In this document: positions 1 through 13,004 of the stretch, piece after piece
How positions within the stretch are numbered: position 1 is the first letter of the stretch
Layout: each line of letters begins with the position of its first letter
NCBI GenBank assembly: GCA_037783415.1
Contig: JAZGTN010000097.1
Coordinates: 3,906,001-3,970,000 of the forward strand
Direction of reading: 5' to 3'
Source of the DNA: Leptasterias polaris
Lineage: Eukaryota > Echinodermata > Asteroidea > Forcipulatida > Asteriidae
Length of the DNA stretch: 64,000 nt
Notes under the pieces: model-generated
What the model was told of the DNA's origin: nothing
The model's database searches: none
Seen by the model: only the letters and a program-made list of their open reading frames with translations
Position numbers and translations under genes: made by a program

Positions 1-317
1 CCTCCTTATGTTTTTCATTGTTTTCGCCGACTTGTACTTTTTCTGAAAAGAACCGTTGCCAAGATCTCGATATATTGACAGGGGCAAAATGTCGAGACCT
101 TAGCAACGGCTCTTTTTGTGCCAATTGACCAGAGATGTAATGCGAAGAAAGTCATATTATTTTATCTTGGCATTTTTTTCCTTGTGTTTATTTACATGCA
201 TTTGAAATTGGGACATACCACACCGAGCGAGATTTTTGAACTGTATTGCATTGAACTGTATTGTAGTTGAACTTGTTTTAGCAAAGATGCCATGATTTGA
301 TGTGTAAAATCTCTAGT

Positions 318-507
318 GTAAAATCTCTAGGGTACAACCATATGTAAATATATTTTGGAATAAGAGTTGCCTCTGAAAAGAACCGTTGCTAAGATCTCAA
401 TATTTTGACTGGGGCAAATAAATGTTAAGACCTTAGCAACGGCTCTTTTTAGGGCCAATTGTCCGTCCAAAATATATTTACACATGGTTGTACCCTAGAG
501 ATTTTAC
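318..507. repeat. 190-bp nested inverted repeat
   Basis: A 42-bp arm at 318-359 pairs with its reverse complement at 466-507 with one mismatch. Inside lies the smaller hairpin 383-442. This is MITE- or foldback-like. A partial direct copy of the arm follows near 535-563. Confidence 0.8.
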
Positions 508-551
508 TAGTGATGCCATGATTTGATGTGTATCAACTCTTGGGTATAACC

Positions 552-704
552 ATGTGTAAATATATCTCGTACTCCAAGTCCCACGCCACCGTGCGCCCGG
601 CCGACCACGCCGTGGCCCACGGCGGCTTTCACGCCTTCGGAGCCCTCCTTATGTTTTTCATTGTTTTCGCCGACTTAGCCGTTGCTAAGATCTCGATATA
701 TTGA
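552..704 (+). other. Short GC3-rich reading frame, unidentified
   Basis: Fifty codons from ATG to TGA. From about 570 to 650 nearly every third base is G or C, quite unlike the AT-rich surroundings. It reads SHATVRPADHAVAHGG, then the hydrophobic stretch GALLMFFIVFADL. The end of the same frame recurs at 2-46, stopping at 44-46. It could be the 3' end of a transferred or retrocopied gene; I do not recognise the protein. Confidence 0.35.
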
Positions 705-811
705 CCGGGGAAAAATGTCGAGACCAATAGCAACGGCTCTTTTTGGGCCAATTGACCAGAGATGTAATGCGAAGAAAGTCATATTTTTTTTGTCTAGGCA
801 TTCTTTTCCTC

Positions 812-905
812 TTGTTTATTTTATTTACATGCATTTGAAATTGGTAATGTCAATAAATTTGTTTATTTTATTTACATGCATTTGAAATTGGTAATGTCAA
901 TAAAT
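812..905. repeat. 47-bp tandem duplication
   Basis: Two head-to-tail copies of a 47-bp unit containing tttacatgcatttgaaattg, at 812-858 and 859-905. Confidence 0.8.
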
Positions 906-1130
906 ATTCTGTTCCTTGTTTTACTTGTAAATAGAAACACAAATGTAAACCCACACTTTTGTGTTTATGTGAATACTTCTGATGGAGGAAAACCAATAAA
1001 TTATTTTGTTCCTTGTTTACTTGTATATACTTTCTTGGTTTTGTATTCGGGGGTCCCCTAACCAGTCATTGACTTGCATACAGCTACCAGACACCTAACC
1101 ATATTGTTCATGCTGTCAGCCCCAAACAAT

Positions 1131-1745
1131 GATTGGACACCTTTGTTTCATTTGTCTTCATTGAAACCCATAATCCCTTGGCTGTGTTACAACAAAAGTA
1201 TAAAATGTAAACATTGAAGCATGCAAATGATTGGACACCTTTGTTCCATCTGTCTCCATTGAAACCCCTAATCCCTTGGTACCAGCTGTAACAAAATAAA
1301 AAGGCTAAAATAATAACGGGTCCGGCAATGCGTTTCACGGGGGATACCTCATGGGCTGACCCGGTCAGCACTTGTCCCAGTACTCCACTCCCAGGCCCTT
1401 GCTTTTTCCTGTACACGGTCAACCCTTTTCCCCCATACTCCCCCCCCCCCACACCTTTGTTCCATTTTTCTCCATTGAAACCACTAAACCTCTTGGTACC
1501 AACTTAGCTGTAACAAAATAAAAAGGGTATGCTATCAATATTCAGCCATCCCGCATATCCAACGGTACTGGGACACGGGTCCAGTGATGCGATGCACGGG
1601 GGATACCTCACGGCCGACACAGTCAACTACTGTCCCAGTACTCCACTGCCGGGCCGGGTCCTTCCATCTCAAACGGGGGCTAGCTTTTGTCTGTACACGG
1701 TCAACCCTTGTCCCCGTACCCCACGACTGCGCTCTCCCCTCTATA
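1131..1745. repeat. Diverged tandem repeat, three units
   Basis: Units start near 1131, 1229 and 1451. Each holds 'acacctttgttcc' followed by 'cattgaaacc'; the second and third also share 'gtcccagtactccact' and 'tgtacacggtcaaccc'. No coding signal. The remaining DNA to 2659 shows nothing I recognise. Confidence 0.65.
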
Positions 1746-2659
1746 AACTGGTGGGCCTCTCAACGCGTTACACATGGATACTTCATGCCTTGACCTGGTC
1801 ATCATTTCGGTGCTTTGATCAATTTGTCTATGTGGAATCCCCTCGCCTCATACTTGTATTCGTATTTAGTTGCAATACAATCAAGTTGTAAAATAATAAA
1901 TAAATAAAACTATGGTCTCATAATTTTTCTTTGACTTGCATATAAATCCAGCCTACTCCTAAACGTATCTTTGTTCATGCTGTCTGCCCCAAACAATGAG
2001 GATTATCAGCTTATCGGCTTCAGTCTTCATTGTCTCCTTGCTGGCCGACTACTTACCTATAGAAATTTGTACCTGGGCTGGTGGACGTCTTTGCAATTTC
2101 AATTACCTAACCCGTTTCCCGGGGATACTGCTTGCCAGCACCACCACGTCTTCCCTTTCTTTGTTCCACATGTGTCTATTGACGACCTGAACTACTACCT
2201 GAACTAATCCCTGAACTACACATCGCTTCGGGACGGTTGACGGTTGACGTCCGTTTTGCAATGGACATTTGTTCCACCCTGCCGGTTGACGTAAATTTCA
2301 GTCTGCGAACGGCGAAATGAAAACGCCCGCCACGGGCGTTCTATCGAAGGAATTTTGAAAATTCCGACGCCAACATTCTTGGCATGGGTGTATTGATCTA
2401 TTATCGAGGAAAAAACTTTAACCTTTCGCCGGGGAAAAAACCCTAATTTTTTTCCAAAAATAATACCGCCCAGAGGCCCAGCATTTTTTTAATAATACCG
2501 ACGTGAAGTGGTTAAATTGGAGATAAAAAAGTCAATGTGCTTACAAAAAAACAAAAAAACAAAAACAAAACCAAAACAATATTCATCATATCCCTGCCAG
2601 AATAATTTCTACATTAATGACACAACATATTCATCCTTTATGTGGACTCTCTGTTACAG

Positions 2660-2756
2660 ATTTTCATACTCGATGATCAGTTCTTTGAGCAATATGATGA
2701 GACGTTGAAACAGGTGGAGTTGACTACCGATGCATATCACAAGAGCATTACCAACG
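2660..2756 (+). CDS. SYNE1: Exon 1 of window: spectrin-repeat helix
   Basis: 97 bp after ctgttacag, ending at g|gtaagg. It starts between codons and leaves one base (phase 1) that joins exon 2 as Glu. It reads FFEQYDETLKQVELTTDAY, a heptad helix. No compatible exon is visible in the 2.6 kb upstream. Confidence 0.75.
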
Positions 2757-5700
2757 GTAAGGGTCGCCACTCCAAATTACTTTCACAAACCTTGTGAATG
2801 AAATTGTTTACATTAATGCACACCTCTTGCTGGTTGGCTGAAACACGGTCACATGTGGTTTAATGATATAGGCTAGTGTATGAAAATGTGCCACCGTGAA
2901 CTTGACGCGTGTCACGAATTGCGCTTGTATAACTGAATAGTTTCTGAAAAAGCGCTTTCTCGTGATGTAAACAGTAAACAAAATAAGGCAAACAAAAAGT
3001 TTCCTTTAATTGTTGAACTGCTTATGGTTGATTCACTTGTGAGTTAACTGTTGAAAAAAACAAAAAAACAACAACTGTTCAGTTAACAAAACCTGTATTC
3101 TTTATTATATGTTTCTTTTCTTCTTGTTTTGGACTGAGATGTGTTATACAATACTGGCATAATTTTGTTATTTTGTGCCTGTGAGTGACCAGGAGAGGGT
3201 CCTATTTCCTTCGGGGTGCATAGACCTACAATAGTGACCTCATTGTCAGTCCATATTTAGTAATTGTATAATGGAGATTTCTATTGGCATAACTTAGCCT
3301 TGATGTATGTTTGTTATATATGTTGCTAAGTCTTTGCTACAAAGATATGTTTTCTAATGTAGGTGTGTGAGCCTCACTGTGTATGCATATATATAATGTC
3401 CAATTTATGTGTTAACAGTTAACTGTTTACCTCCTATCTACTCAGAGAAAGAGCGAGAGACGATGCGTCGATTCCTCAACGACATGAAACAGAAGCGTCG
3501 TAACCTGGCCGTTGAGATAACCAGCATCAGCACGATGCTAGAGAGTGTGATAGAGCACTGGAAATGCTACACTCAAAGTGTCAAGCAGTTCCAACCATGG
3601 CTTGAAGAGGCAGAGAAGGTGTTACACAGAGGAGACCAGGCTGCTAAGATGGTAAAGTACTTTTTTTTAGTAAGGTTCTAGGGTCTAGTGCCAGCTGTCA
3701 CACCCTCGCCCGCTAATGAACTAATACTCAACGCAGGGTCCTGTTCTAGCTTTCTGGCCTTTGCTTTAATGAACACTGCAGAGTACTTATGCAGCCTGTA
3801 GTGGCATCAGAGTCCAGTTTTCCTAAAGACAATCGGAGCATACTGATTATTAAATGCTGACTTGTTCAGAACCCCAATTATTCAGAAGAGAGATTTCATG
3901 TACATGGTGTAACTGCAAACCTTACTTGTATGTATCTCCACCATGACAGGTTTCAAATCCTGCCTAAAATGCTGTCCCTAGACAGTCTTTAAAAAAGCAC
4001 AACCAAAAACCCCCAAAACAAGATTGTACAATGCATGAACAAAGTTCCTTTAAAAAAAAAAAAAATTTCAAGGCCTTCCTGTAACACCCCAAAGTAAGAC
4101 TTTGTATCATGGAACGATTTCCATACAGGACATGACATATGCTGTGACCTTTATGGCTGAATAGGCCAAGGTCATACACTGCAGTCCGGTGTGGACACAA
4201 TGGATGAATTTGGACAAGCCACTTGTTGCTGCCTTCTCTGATGGTTGAAACAAGTTTACAAAATGCAATCAAAGCTTGAGGGTAGTTTTGACAAATTGAC
4301 AAGGAATTCTGGGGGAATTCTTGTTGAGTATTGATACTCTTGAGATTATGATTCTGAGATGAGCAGAGTGTGGTCGAGATCACCACACCGGTTCTTCTCA
4401 GATCCAACACTACTCCCAAAAGAGTTTTATACATGTTTATACCAACAAGTTTACTACTATAGATAGGTTGCAGTATGACGTAAGTCGGCCATCTTTACGG
4501 GCAATTTGGAACACACAGTCATGCGTTACGCGTGAGAACGGCGTGCAGCACGGCGTGCAGCACGCGCACATTTCACAAAACTCATTGCATGATTGGTTAG
4601 TGAATGATGCGGCTGCGTTAATAATTTGAGCGCTTGATGCGCCTGCAAGCCAAAATGCGATTTGCCCGTAAAGATGGCGTCTACTGGGAACTATCTATAG
4701 TTTTTGTCTTAATCTTGAGATGGTTATGTGTTGACAGGATTACTTTAGTGGTTTGTCTCAGTGGCTAGACCGACACACCACGATGAATGAAGCTGGTAAC
4801 TTCCTGATTGAGACGTGTCAGGAGACTGTCTCTCACAGCATTCAGCAACAACTGCTCCTCATTAATAGAAGATGGAAAGAAACATTCGAACCTGCTAAGG
4901 TGAGTCACCATTGTGTTGCCATAGCAATCTGGGCCCAAATTCATAGAGCTGCTTAAGCATGAAAAGTTGCTAAGCACAACAAAATTTTGCTTACAAGAAT
5001 AAGGTTACCAGCCAAAATACAATTTTACATGTACAAAATCAAACTGGAATCCTACTTAGTTTTTTCTTAGCAGAACAATTTTAAGCAATATTTTCTGCTT
5101 AAGCATCTCTATGAAATTAGACCCTGGCAGCATGGAACTAATAATAAGATAATTGCAAATGTGGATTGACTTTGGTCAATTGCTATCGAGATGTTTTATC
5201 TTACAAGACAAGTAGGTAATATTCTTTTATTTTCAGATTGTTGATAATGTTATGAGTTTTAAAAATCTTTTGTCATAAAAGTCTTTGTCAATAATTTGAT
5301 TTCATGTCTGAATTTATCAAGTACAAAAAGTATAAAAACACAAATAAAAAAAATTCCCCAAATCATTCTTAAACGGCCTTTAAACCCAGTTAAAATCAGT
5401 TAATATCATTAAGGCAAAATTCACTAAAAAACTTTATGCAAAAAAAGAAACTGACCTTTGAAAATGTAGGAATAGTCAATGTTTGGTATCATCAACAACA
5501 AATTTGATTGAAACTTTGTACAATTTTCAAGTCTACAATCTGAAGATGTTTGATGCTTTTGCAGGTTTACATGAAATCCAACGAGTCTGAGAAGCAGCAC
5601 CATGAGTTTACATCCAGAGTAGCTTCCCTGAATGCATGGCTGGATAAGGCAGAGGCCTGTGTGTTACAACCGGTAGAGTGTAGCTATGATGTCATGAGGG

Positions 5701-8700
5701 AACACGTTCAACATCTGGATGTGAGTACCTGGGAAAACAAGAGGAAATGTGTCAGTGGTCTCTGATGTTGAATTACTCATGAAATTACTGCAAAGAATGT
5801 TCGCGCATTAGTCATTGTGTACACCTAAGTATAAGAATAATCAAGAGGCTGCAGACAAAAGTGAAGGTGGAGAACAGATATAAAGATGTGGCATGTCATG
5901 GCCGAGGGGTCAAGCACACTGGACTCGAGGTGTTTCTGATCAGCAGTGTGTGAGTTCGAGTCCTGGTCTCGACACTTTTGTCTTTAAGCAAGACACTGAA
6001 CCATTATTGCTTCGTTCTTCGGATGAGACGTAGTGTAGGTCCTGTGTGTTGTGTAGTGCACATAAAAGAACCCAGTTAAACTTATCGCTGAGAGAAGGGT
6101 TTCTGGTAGTGGCTTTTAGCATCTTTAGAAGAAGAGTTCAACTTCATTTTATGAACTAGTTTTTTATTATTTATGATTTCACTATTTACAAAAATAGTGA
6201 AATTTTTTGAAAGAATTGTTTCATGATGGAACAGATTTTGTCTGTACTTATATGATACATTTCTGGGATTGAAGAAGGAATTGCAAGGCTGTTTCTCTAG
6301 AGGCTAAACGATGTATCTCTCAAGCTTAAACAAAGCTTTTAAAAAGTGATTGCATAAGGAGAAATCACTAGGGTGAATGCCCACAGTTGTGCATCATGTG
6401 GTTTCGGCCCAATTTTGTTGAGCTGCTTAAGCAGAAATTTTGCACAAACATTTTATGGTAAGCAAAACTAAGCAGGACACCAGTCCAAAAGGAGGGGTGT
6501 GATATGGTATTTTTGGCTGGTAACCTAATTCTGGTAAGCAAAATTGCTTAGCTTCTTTTTGTGCTGAAGCAGCTCTATGATATTAGGCTCTGGGTTTTAC
6601 TGCACTTTAGGCTTAATATGAAGAATCAAACTGTGGGTAAATGATTTTGTAATCGAAACTATTAACATTCGACCCTCAGGAATTCCGAAGCCAAGTACCA
6701 GGCCATGAGTTCAACTTCAAGCACCTCTCCCAGCTTGCGCAGTCATTAGTCAAGACGTGTTCCAAAGAAGAGACTGCCGCCATGGTCAACACACTCCGGA
6801 CGGTCAAGGATCGTCTGACCCTGGTCAGGGACTCCATCCCCTCCCGGGCCAAGGCCATGAATGAGATGGTGCAAGCCTTGAGACAATATGAAGATGGGCT
6901 AGAGGAGTTGGAAGGATGGATTGATACGTCTGAGAGGATACTGAAGTCTTATGAAGAGGAGAAGATGCTAGCCACTGTAGACCCTGTGGAGATGGAGAAT
7001 CGTCTCAAGAAACATAAGGTGAACAAATCATTTCTTCAGTTTCATCTTGAATCAGGGGTGTAAATTACACACAGGAATTAACTCAGTTGAATTAGTCGTT
7101 TTGTAGTTCACTTAGATGGCTCACATAATTTTACAGAAGTTCATCTATCATGGTTAAAAAAGGTAAAAAAACCAAACTTATTTCAAGTTAGTAATTAACT
7201 GTTTAGTTAATCAACGTGTAGTTGAGACTCATTGGCAAACATTTCTACGTATGCTTTTGTTTCAGACCCATTTTTCCAAAGTGCCTCACATCACACAGCA
7301 GCTTGAGGAGAAGACTAGCATTGTTAAGTTCATCATCACTGTAAACAAGGAGAGTTATACAGAGACTACTGTACTGGAGACTACAACAGCAAACATCCAG
7401 CTACGCTATAGGGTAAGACAAATCACTTCAGTTTGTCTTTTGGCCCCTTGCCAGACATCACACACAAATACTCTCAGCTCAAGGTCTGCCATTATGGAAG
7501 TCAGTTTGGATGTAAAGCTATTGTGATTGTGGAGACACATGAATGGTGCCTTAATAGACCCCTTGCATTTGTTCACATAGCTTAGGTCAAACAGTGTGCA
7601 CACACATCGCTCAGCTAATGATTGGTGTTCATTGACCTCAGTGAGGGCGCTGTTTGGGTCTTGTGACATCACGTGCAACAGGTCTATTCACACTACACAG
7701 TATAACTAGAGGGAAATCAGGGAAACTGACTCTGAAAATGGCACAACTAAAATTTGTTGTGGTGATGAGGTCAGTTGATTTGGGTCAACATCGATAAACA
7801 AACAAGTAACAGAATTCACATTATCAAATACTGAGTCTTGCATATCTCAAAAAGAATTCATTAAATCACCAACATTTCAAGAATGTTTAAGGTTATTTGA
7901 AGAGTGTTCTTCCGTTTCAAATCTATCTTCAATTCCAGCAAAAACAGATTTTTCTTAGCTAAAATCCTCTTGGCTCGACTTGATTTATGATTACTTAATC
8001 TTGACAGTTATTTACCCTGCACTGTTAGAATTGTTTTAGCAGTTTTTGAGTTGTATTTTAAAGATTTTACACTGAATTGGTTGAGCTTAACTAAATAACT
8101 ACATTGTTCGTGTTTTGTTTGATAAACCATACACATGAAATAACAAACCTGTGAAAATTTGGGCTTAATCTGCAGTGTGAGTCAGGAGAAAATAGTACAA
8201 ACCCATACACAATTTTCAGCATGTAAACACATTGTCCTTAATTTTGGTTGTAACAACCGAAATCAGCTGTTGGTTTTTTAAAAGGTATTCAGATAGTTTT
8301 TCTTGAAAATGACTTCATTACAGAGGAAATTGTTTCACAGAAAAATTGGTTCTAGTATGAACTTCATGATCACTAAGCTTTCAGACTACAATTAAATGAT
8401 GATGTTTTTTATCTTAACCAATTCTTTTTAATACCTTTCTTTGATCCACTCTTATCGCTCAGACCACGGTCAGTTTAGCTCATGACTGGGAAGAGAGACT
8501 CTCCGGACAGAGGAAGGAATGGCAGGGTTTTGAGCTGAGGGAAGCTGAGCTTGATGATTGGCTACAACAGGCCAACAAACAGTTGCAAGAACACAAAGGG
8601 CCAATCAGCAAACAGTTGGAGAGCCACAAGGTAAATGTAATTACTATTGACTTGGTGACAGTGGAATGCAAAGATAAAAAGATTACTGCATTGGTTGAGA

Positions 8701-11700
8701 TTGCACCTTCTCTCTGTCCAGTTGGATACTTGTCACTTTATTTGCTCATGAGGGGCAGTCTGGTTGGCGTAGTGGTATTTTTCCTCGCCTACCACCTCTA
8801 GGACCCTGGTACGAGTCCCTTCAGGGATTTGGTTTTCAGTCCCTACTAGACTGAGTGGGTTTTCTCTGGAATAATTTCTGGGGGTTTTCACCCACATCTT
8901 AAACTGAAACTTCCTTCTTTGTCTTCTCTCCATTGGGTTCTTGGTTAGCATAGTTCAATTTTCTGAGAATCCTTGGCTTCATAACCATAATTGGTGAATG
9001 AAGAGAAAAAAAGAAAAAGAAAACATAAATATATTCAACAAGTATTGGCTAGCATTCCTTGTCAAAAAACTTTCCAACAGTTTTGAGGTTATATATACTC
9101 GTTGATATATCAATGATTTTTAGTTGCTTTCAATTTATTTGCAATTTTTACCTGATCTTAATTTGATCACAGTATAATTGTGTCATGTGTTTATTCTGTG
9201 TGGTTTGTATGTATTTGATTTAATCTTGACACAACTATATACTTAATAGGTGTGGTTTGAGTCTGGGCAGCCGGAGGCTCTGACAAGATTCCTATCAACA
9301 ACTCAAGATCTGCTTCACTCACTACCACCAGAAGAGAGACAACTGCTTGAGAAAAGAGTGAGAACACTGCAGGATAAATACCAGGTAGGGGATTTACCAG
9401 AAAAGAACTGGTTAGTCTTAATGCTCCGTATTTTTGACCGCGTGAGGGCGCTCTCAAAAATATTTCTATCACTTCCGGGGGGCATAAGTTAGTGATTAGC
9501 GTCTGCTCAGCTCTGTGTACAGTTTAAACATCGGCGTTCTGTCATCACTTCTGTGCGCGGTATAGTTTTTAGTTGCTTCTAAGGTGGGTTATAACGGCTC
9601 CTTTAAAGGTCTTATTGTTCGTGATGGATATGATGTCTGGTGGTAATGTGTTCTAGTATTTAACTGTCTACACGATGTAGTTTAGGATCATCCAAGATAG
9701 CTGCATGGATGGACAGTCAGTGAACGTGAACTGTTTGCTTACCTTTTTACAAGCTCTGTTTTATTGCCAGAAGTGGATGCTTCTCTTCTGCAAGCTAACC
9801 AACGTTTGAGTTGAATAACTGATGCTGCAGTGGGGTCATCTTGTCACACGCAAATCCAGACAGAATCACATTCACAGCAACTGCAACAAGGCCTACATTA
9901 CCAACTATTCTCCGCAAACAAAGAGTAAAGACTGCTTCAAATACTTCCCCCTAACACTAACAGTTAATAGACTGGAACACATTACCACCAGACATCATAT
10001 CCATCACGAACAATAAAACCTTTAAAGGAGCCGTTATAACCCACCTTAGAAGCAACTAAAAACTATACCGCGCACAGAAGTGATGACAAACGCCGATGTT
10101 AAAACTGTACACAGAGCTGAGCAGACGATAATCGCTTATACCCCCGGAAGTGATAGAAATATTTTTGAGAGCGCCCTCACGCAGTCAAAAATACGGCGCA
10201 TTCAAAGGTTTCTTTCAGCATTCCAATGGTATTGATAAGTGTATCCAAATGCTTTATTCCAAAAACCAATGCTATACCATCCCGTTCTTCCAGTTTTGAT
10301 TTTAAGTTATATGTGTCTTTGTTCCGCCTAGGCTGTGATGCAGGTTGTTCCGCTGAAGTCTGCTCAGCTGCAATTCCATCAAGCCAAGGACAATCTATAC
10401 CAGATACTCAAGGATGTTGAGATTGAGCTAGCAGACGAACATCAAGCTCTGAAAGATGGCAAGCCATGCCAAGATGTCATGAGCAAACATCAGGTCAGTG
10501 GTCTACATATTGGAATGAAATTTTGCATATTCATAGCAAAGCCTGCACACCAAAAAGACAGTAGATAATAGACTTTCAAATATGAATGACTTTTATGGAT
10601 ATGTGATTTTTGTTTACAGAACGTCTTCCACGAGCAGCGACTCTTAGAGTCAAGCTCCAAATGCCTCCAAGCTATGGAGGACATCAAGAAGCAACTGATG
10701 ACCCTTGATCCTAAGTATGACCCTTCACCTTTGACCCACACAATACATCAGGGTCAGGAGAGACACAAACAAATCAGTCAGCAGGTACTGGAGTTATCCA
10801 AAATACTTCAGGATTTGCCTGAGAAATGGAAAGAATTCAATGAAAGGTAAACAGATTAAGAAAAATAAAACAAGATCTTCTAAAAATATTAAATTGCAAC
10901 AAAGTTTGCAAGAATTTTTTGTTTTTCTTGGCTGTACTCTCAAACAATTGCCAAATAAAACTTGCAATAATGAAACTTGTATTAGTAAAAACTTACTTTT
11001 ACTGAATTGATTTTCCCATATTCCTGAAGCAAACTTGACATCTGTTTAATGTTTCTTTTCAATACATGTTTGTCATGGAATGGTCGTCCTATTTTGCTAA
11101 CATTTTTGCTAACATTCATTCATGTAATTTATCAAAGTGAAGAAAAAGAAAACAGATTCATCTTTCCCCATTTTGTCCTAAAGAGAAGCAGTACTAAGTA
11201 CTAAATGGATTACTGTTGAGAAACATCGTTGCTTTAAAATGCCATTTTGTTTTTCATTCCGACTTGTAGATTTGAAGCTTTGCGCCAGTGGGTCTCTGAC
11301 ATCCACGAGGTCATGATGTCTATCCGAACCACCAAGAATCATGAAGATTTTAAGAAACTCTGTTCACAGTTTGAGGTAATCAGTCATTTAGATCTGATCG
11401 TTTTGTTTCGTTTGGATATAAAGTGGATTCTGTTTCCTGCCATTTATATTGGGTTTATTGAGTTGTGGCAAGTATTTTCGTTCAAGTTTTTGATTAGACA
11501 AAAGCACAATTCACTTCTAAGAATAAAAAGAGACAATACTGGATTAAGTTGAATGTACAAAACAATTTTACTCATTCTGAAGTTTTAAGTTTGATTTTAG
11601 TGAGTTATTGTACATCTAGTAAAGGATAATTGTGTGTTATATACCGCACACACAAATACTTGTCCTTTCATTAGTGAAGCAAATTAATATAGGAGTCCTA

Positions 11701-12971
11701 TATGAACAAGTATCGGACACCATTTCCAAAATATTTGTTCCCTTCCGTTCGTCCCAACAGGGCAAGGTTGGTGTCTGCATGGAGTTGTTCACGTTGTTTA
11801 GGAGGGATTTTAGAATTTTCAGAGTGTGGCGTGGACGGGTTTCCTTGCCTTTTTTTGTGTTTGTTGTGAACAAATTTCAAATGACAAGGATCATTGTGTG
11901 AGTTACACAAAACAAATATTGAATGCACTTCATAAAGTACATTATCGCAGAGTATAATCAGTTGGTGAAATCTGGTTTTTCCATTTTACTTGACTTTGCT
12001 GTTTTTGCCTCTTGAAACGTAATAGAAATAGTTCAGAATTAACTTTATTCTGTGCCAATGCACTCAACTGCACCCAATATTTGTATAGTATTATCGTTCT
12101 CTGGGATTGTTAGAATCGCCTTGTGACAGTAAATGAAATAATAATTGTCCGGCATCTCTTCCCCCAGTTCCTGTCTGACATGGCTGATGATACTCACGAT
12201 GAGTTCACATGGCTCAACACAACACTCAAAACCCTTGCCGCTGACTGCCCTCCCCAACAAAAACTCACAACAGAACGTCAGCTGGCTGGTCTTCTCCGCA
12301 ACCACAAGGCAATCCTGGAGACCCTGCATCAGTTCCCTGTGGAGAAAGTTGCTCTGACGATGATGTTCTCCTATACAGAGAGGGTGGAGGAGATGATGCA
12401 GTGGGTGAAGGAGATGAGAGAGAAGATGAAAGAGCCAGTGGAGTGGAGGAATCTTGAGTCTGTCAGGACGAGCCTCAACCAACAATTGGTATGTACTTAT
12501 CTTATCTCAATTGAAGTATGATGGAATCCCCTTCACGTAGTGAAATATTTCAAATTGTTTTGTGCACACCAAACTGTTTTCAATACTGAAGTCTTGATCA
12601 AACTACTTCATTCATGTTTCTTGGGTGTTTACATGTGGATAAATTTTCCGGCAGAGTTTGAAAACCATGATAGAAGGTATTGATTCTTTTCAATTGGTTA
12701 TTTTCACAAATCAAATAAATTCACCCTTTTTAAATCAATAATGTGCATCACTTGGTTGTTGCCGCTGTAGAAAATCCCGACTGTTTTATGGACATTCAGT
12801 TGGACAAAAACAAAAGTCATCTTCCTTTAAAAATTTCTGAAAAGACAGCAGGTTAAACGTAAAAGGAAAAAACTTGAGCTTATAAGGTTCTCAAAATATA
12901 CAGGCAAGAGATTTGAAAATGCAACAACGGGATGTTGAGGTGCATGAGTTGATTCACAACTGTCGTGAGTT

Positions 12972-13004
<33 letters not shown>

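Larger units (their letters stand above)
1..740. repeat. Repeated block: three copies of a hairpin segment, two of a ~200-bp unit
   Basis: The ~200 bp from position 1 recur from 644 (same opening cctccttatg, same 'agagatgtaatgcgaagaaa' tail). Each copy holds an inverted repeat of about 18-20 bp with arms ccgttgctaagatctcga / tcgagaccttagcaacgg (53-109 and 677-738); a third copy is at 383-442. No transposase is visible. Confidence 0.75.

Noticed and set aside
108..456. Histone-type 3' stem-loop: 'aacggctcttttt(a)gggcc' in three copies, followed by 'gcgaagaaag'.
   Set aside because: It resembles the replication-dependent histone mRNA terminator, but the loop and the second stem arm do not match in any copy, no histone reading frame lies upstream, and the motif is part of a repeated inverted-repeat unit.
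1529..1891. 120-codon frame in the left region.
   Set aside because: It falls in a diverged tandem repeat, with no codon bias, no splice context and no recognisable protein features.
1..2659. Search for the promoter or first exon of the giant gene.
   Set aside because: No CpG-rich promoter, no start codon in frame with exon 1 and no CH-domain sequence is present; exon 1 here begins after a splice acceptor, so the 5' end is outside the window.
3964..4434. 156-codon minus-strand frame in the intron after exon 2.
   Set aside because: Low-complexity composition with an A-run encoding polyphenylalanine; no domain or splice support.
12045..12485. 146-codon minus-strand reading frame rich in His and Leu.
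   Set aside because: It lies almost entirely over exon 12, which has splice sites and spectrin-repeat sequence on the + strand; this is an antisense shadow.
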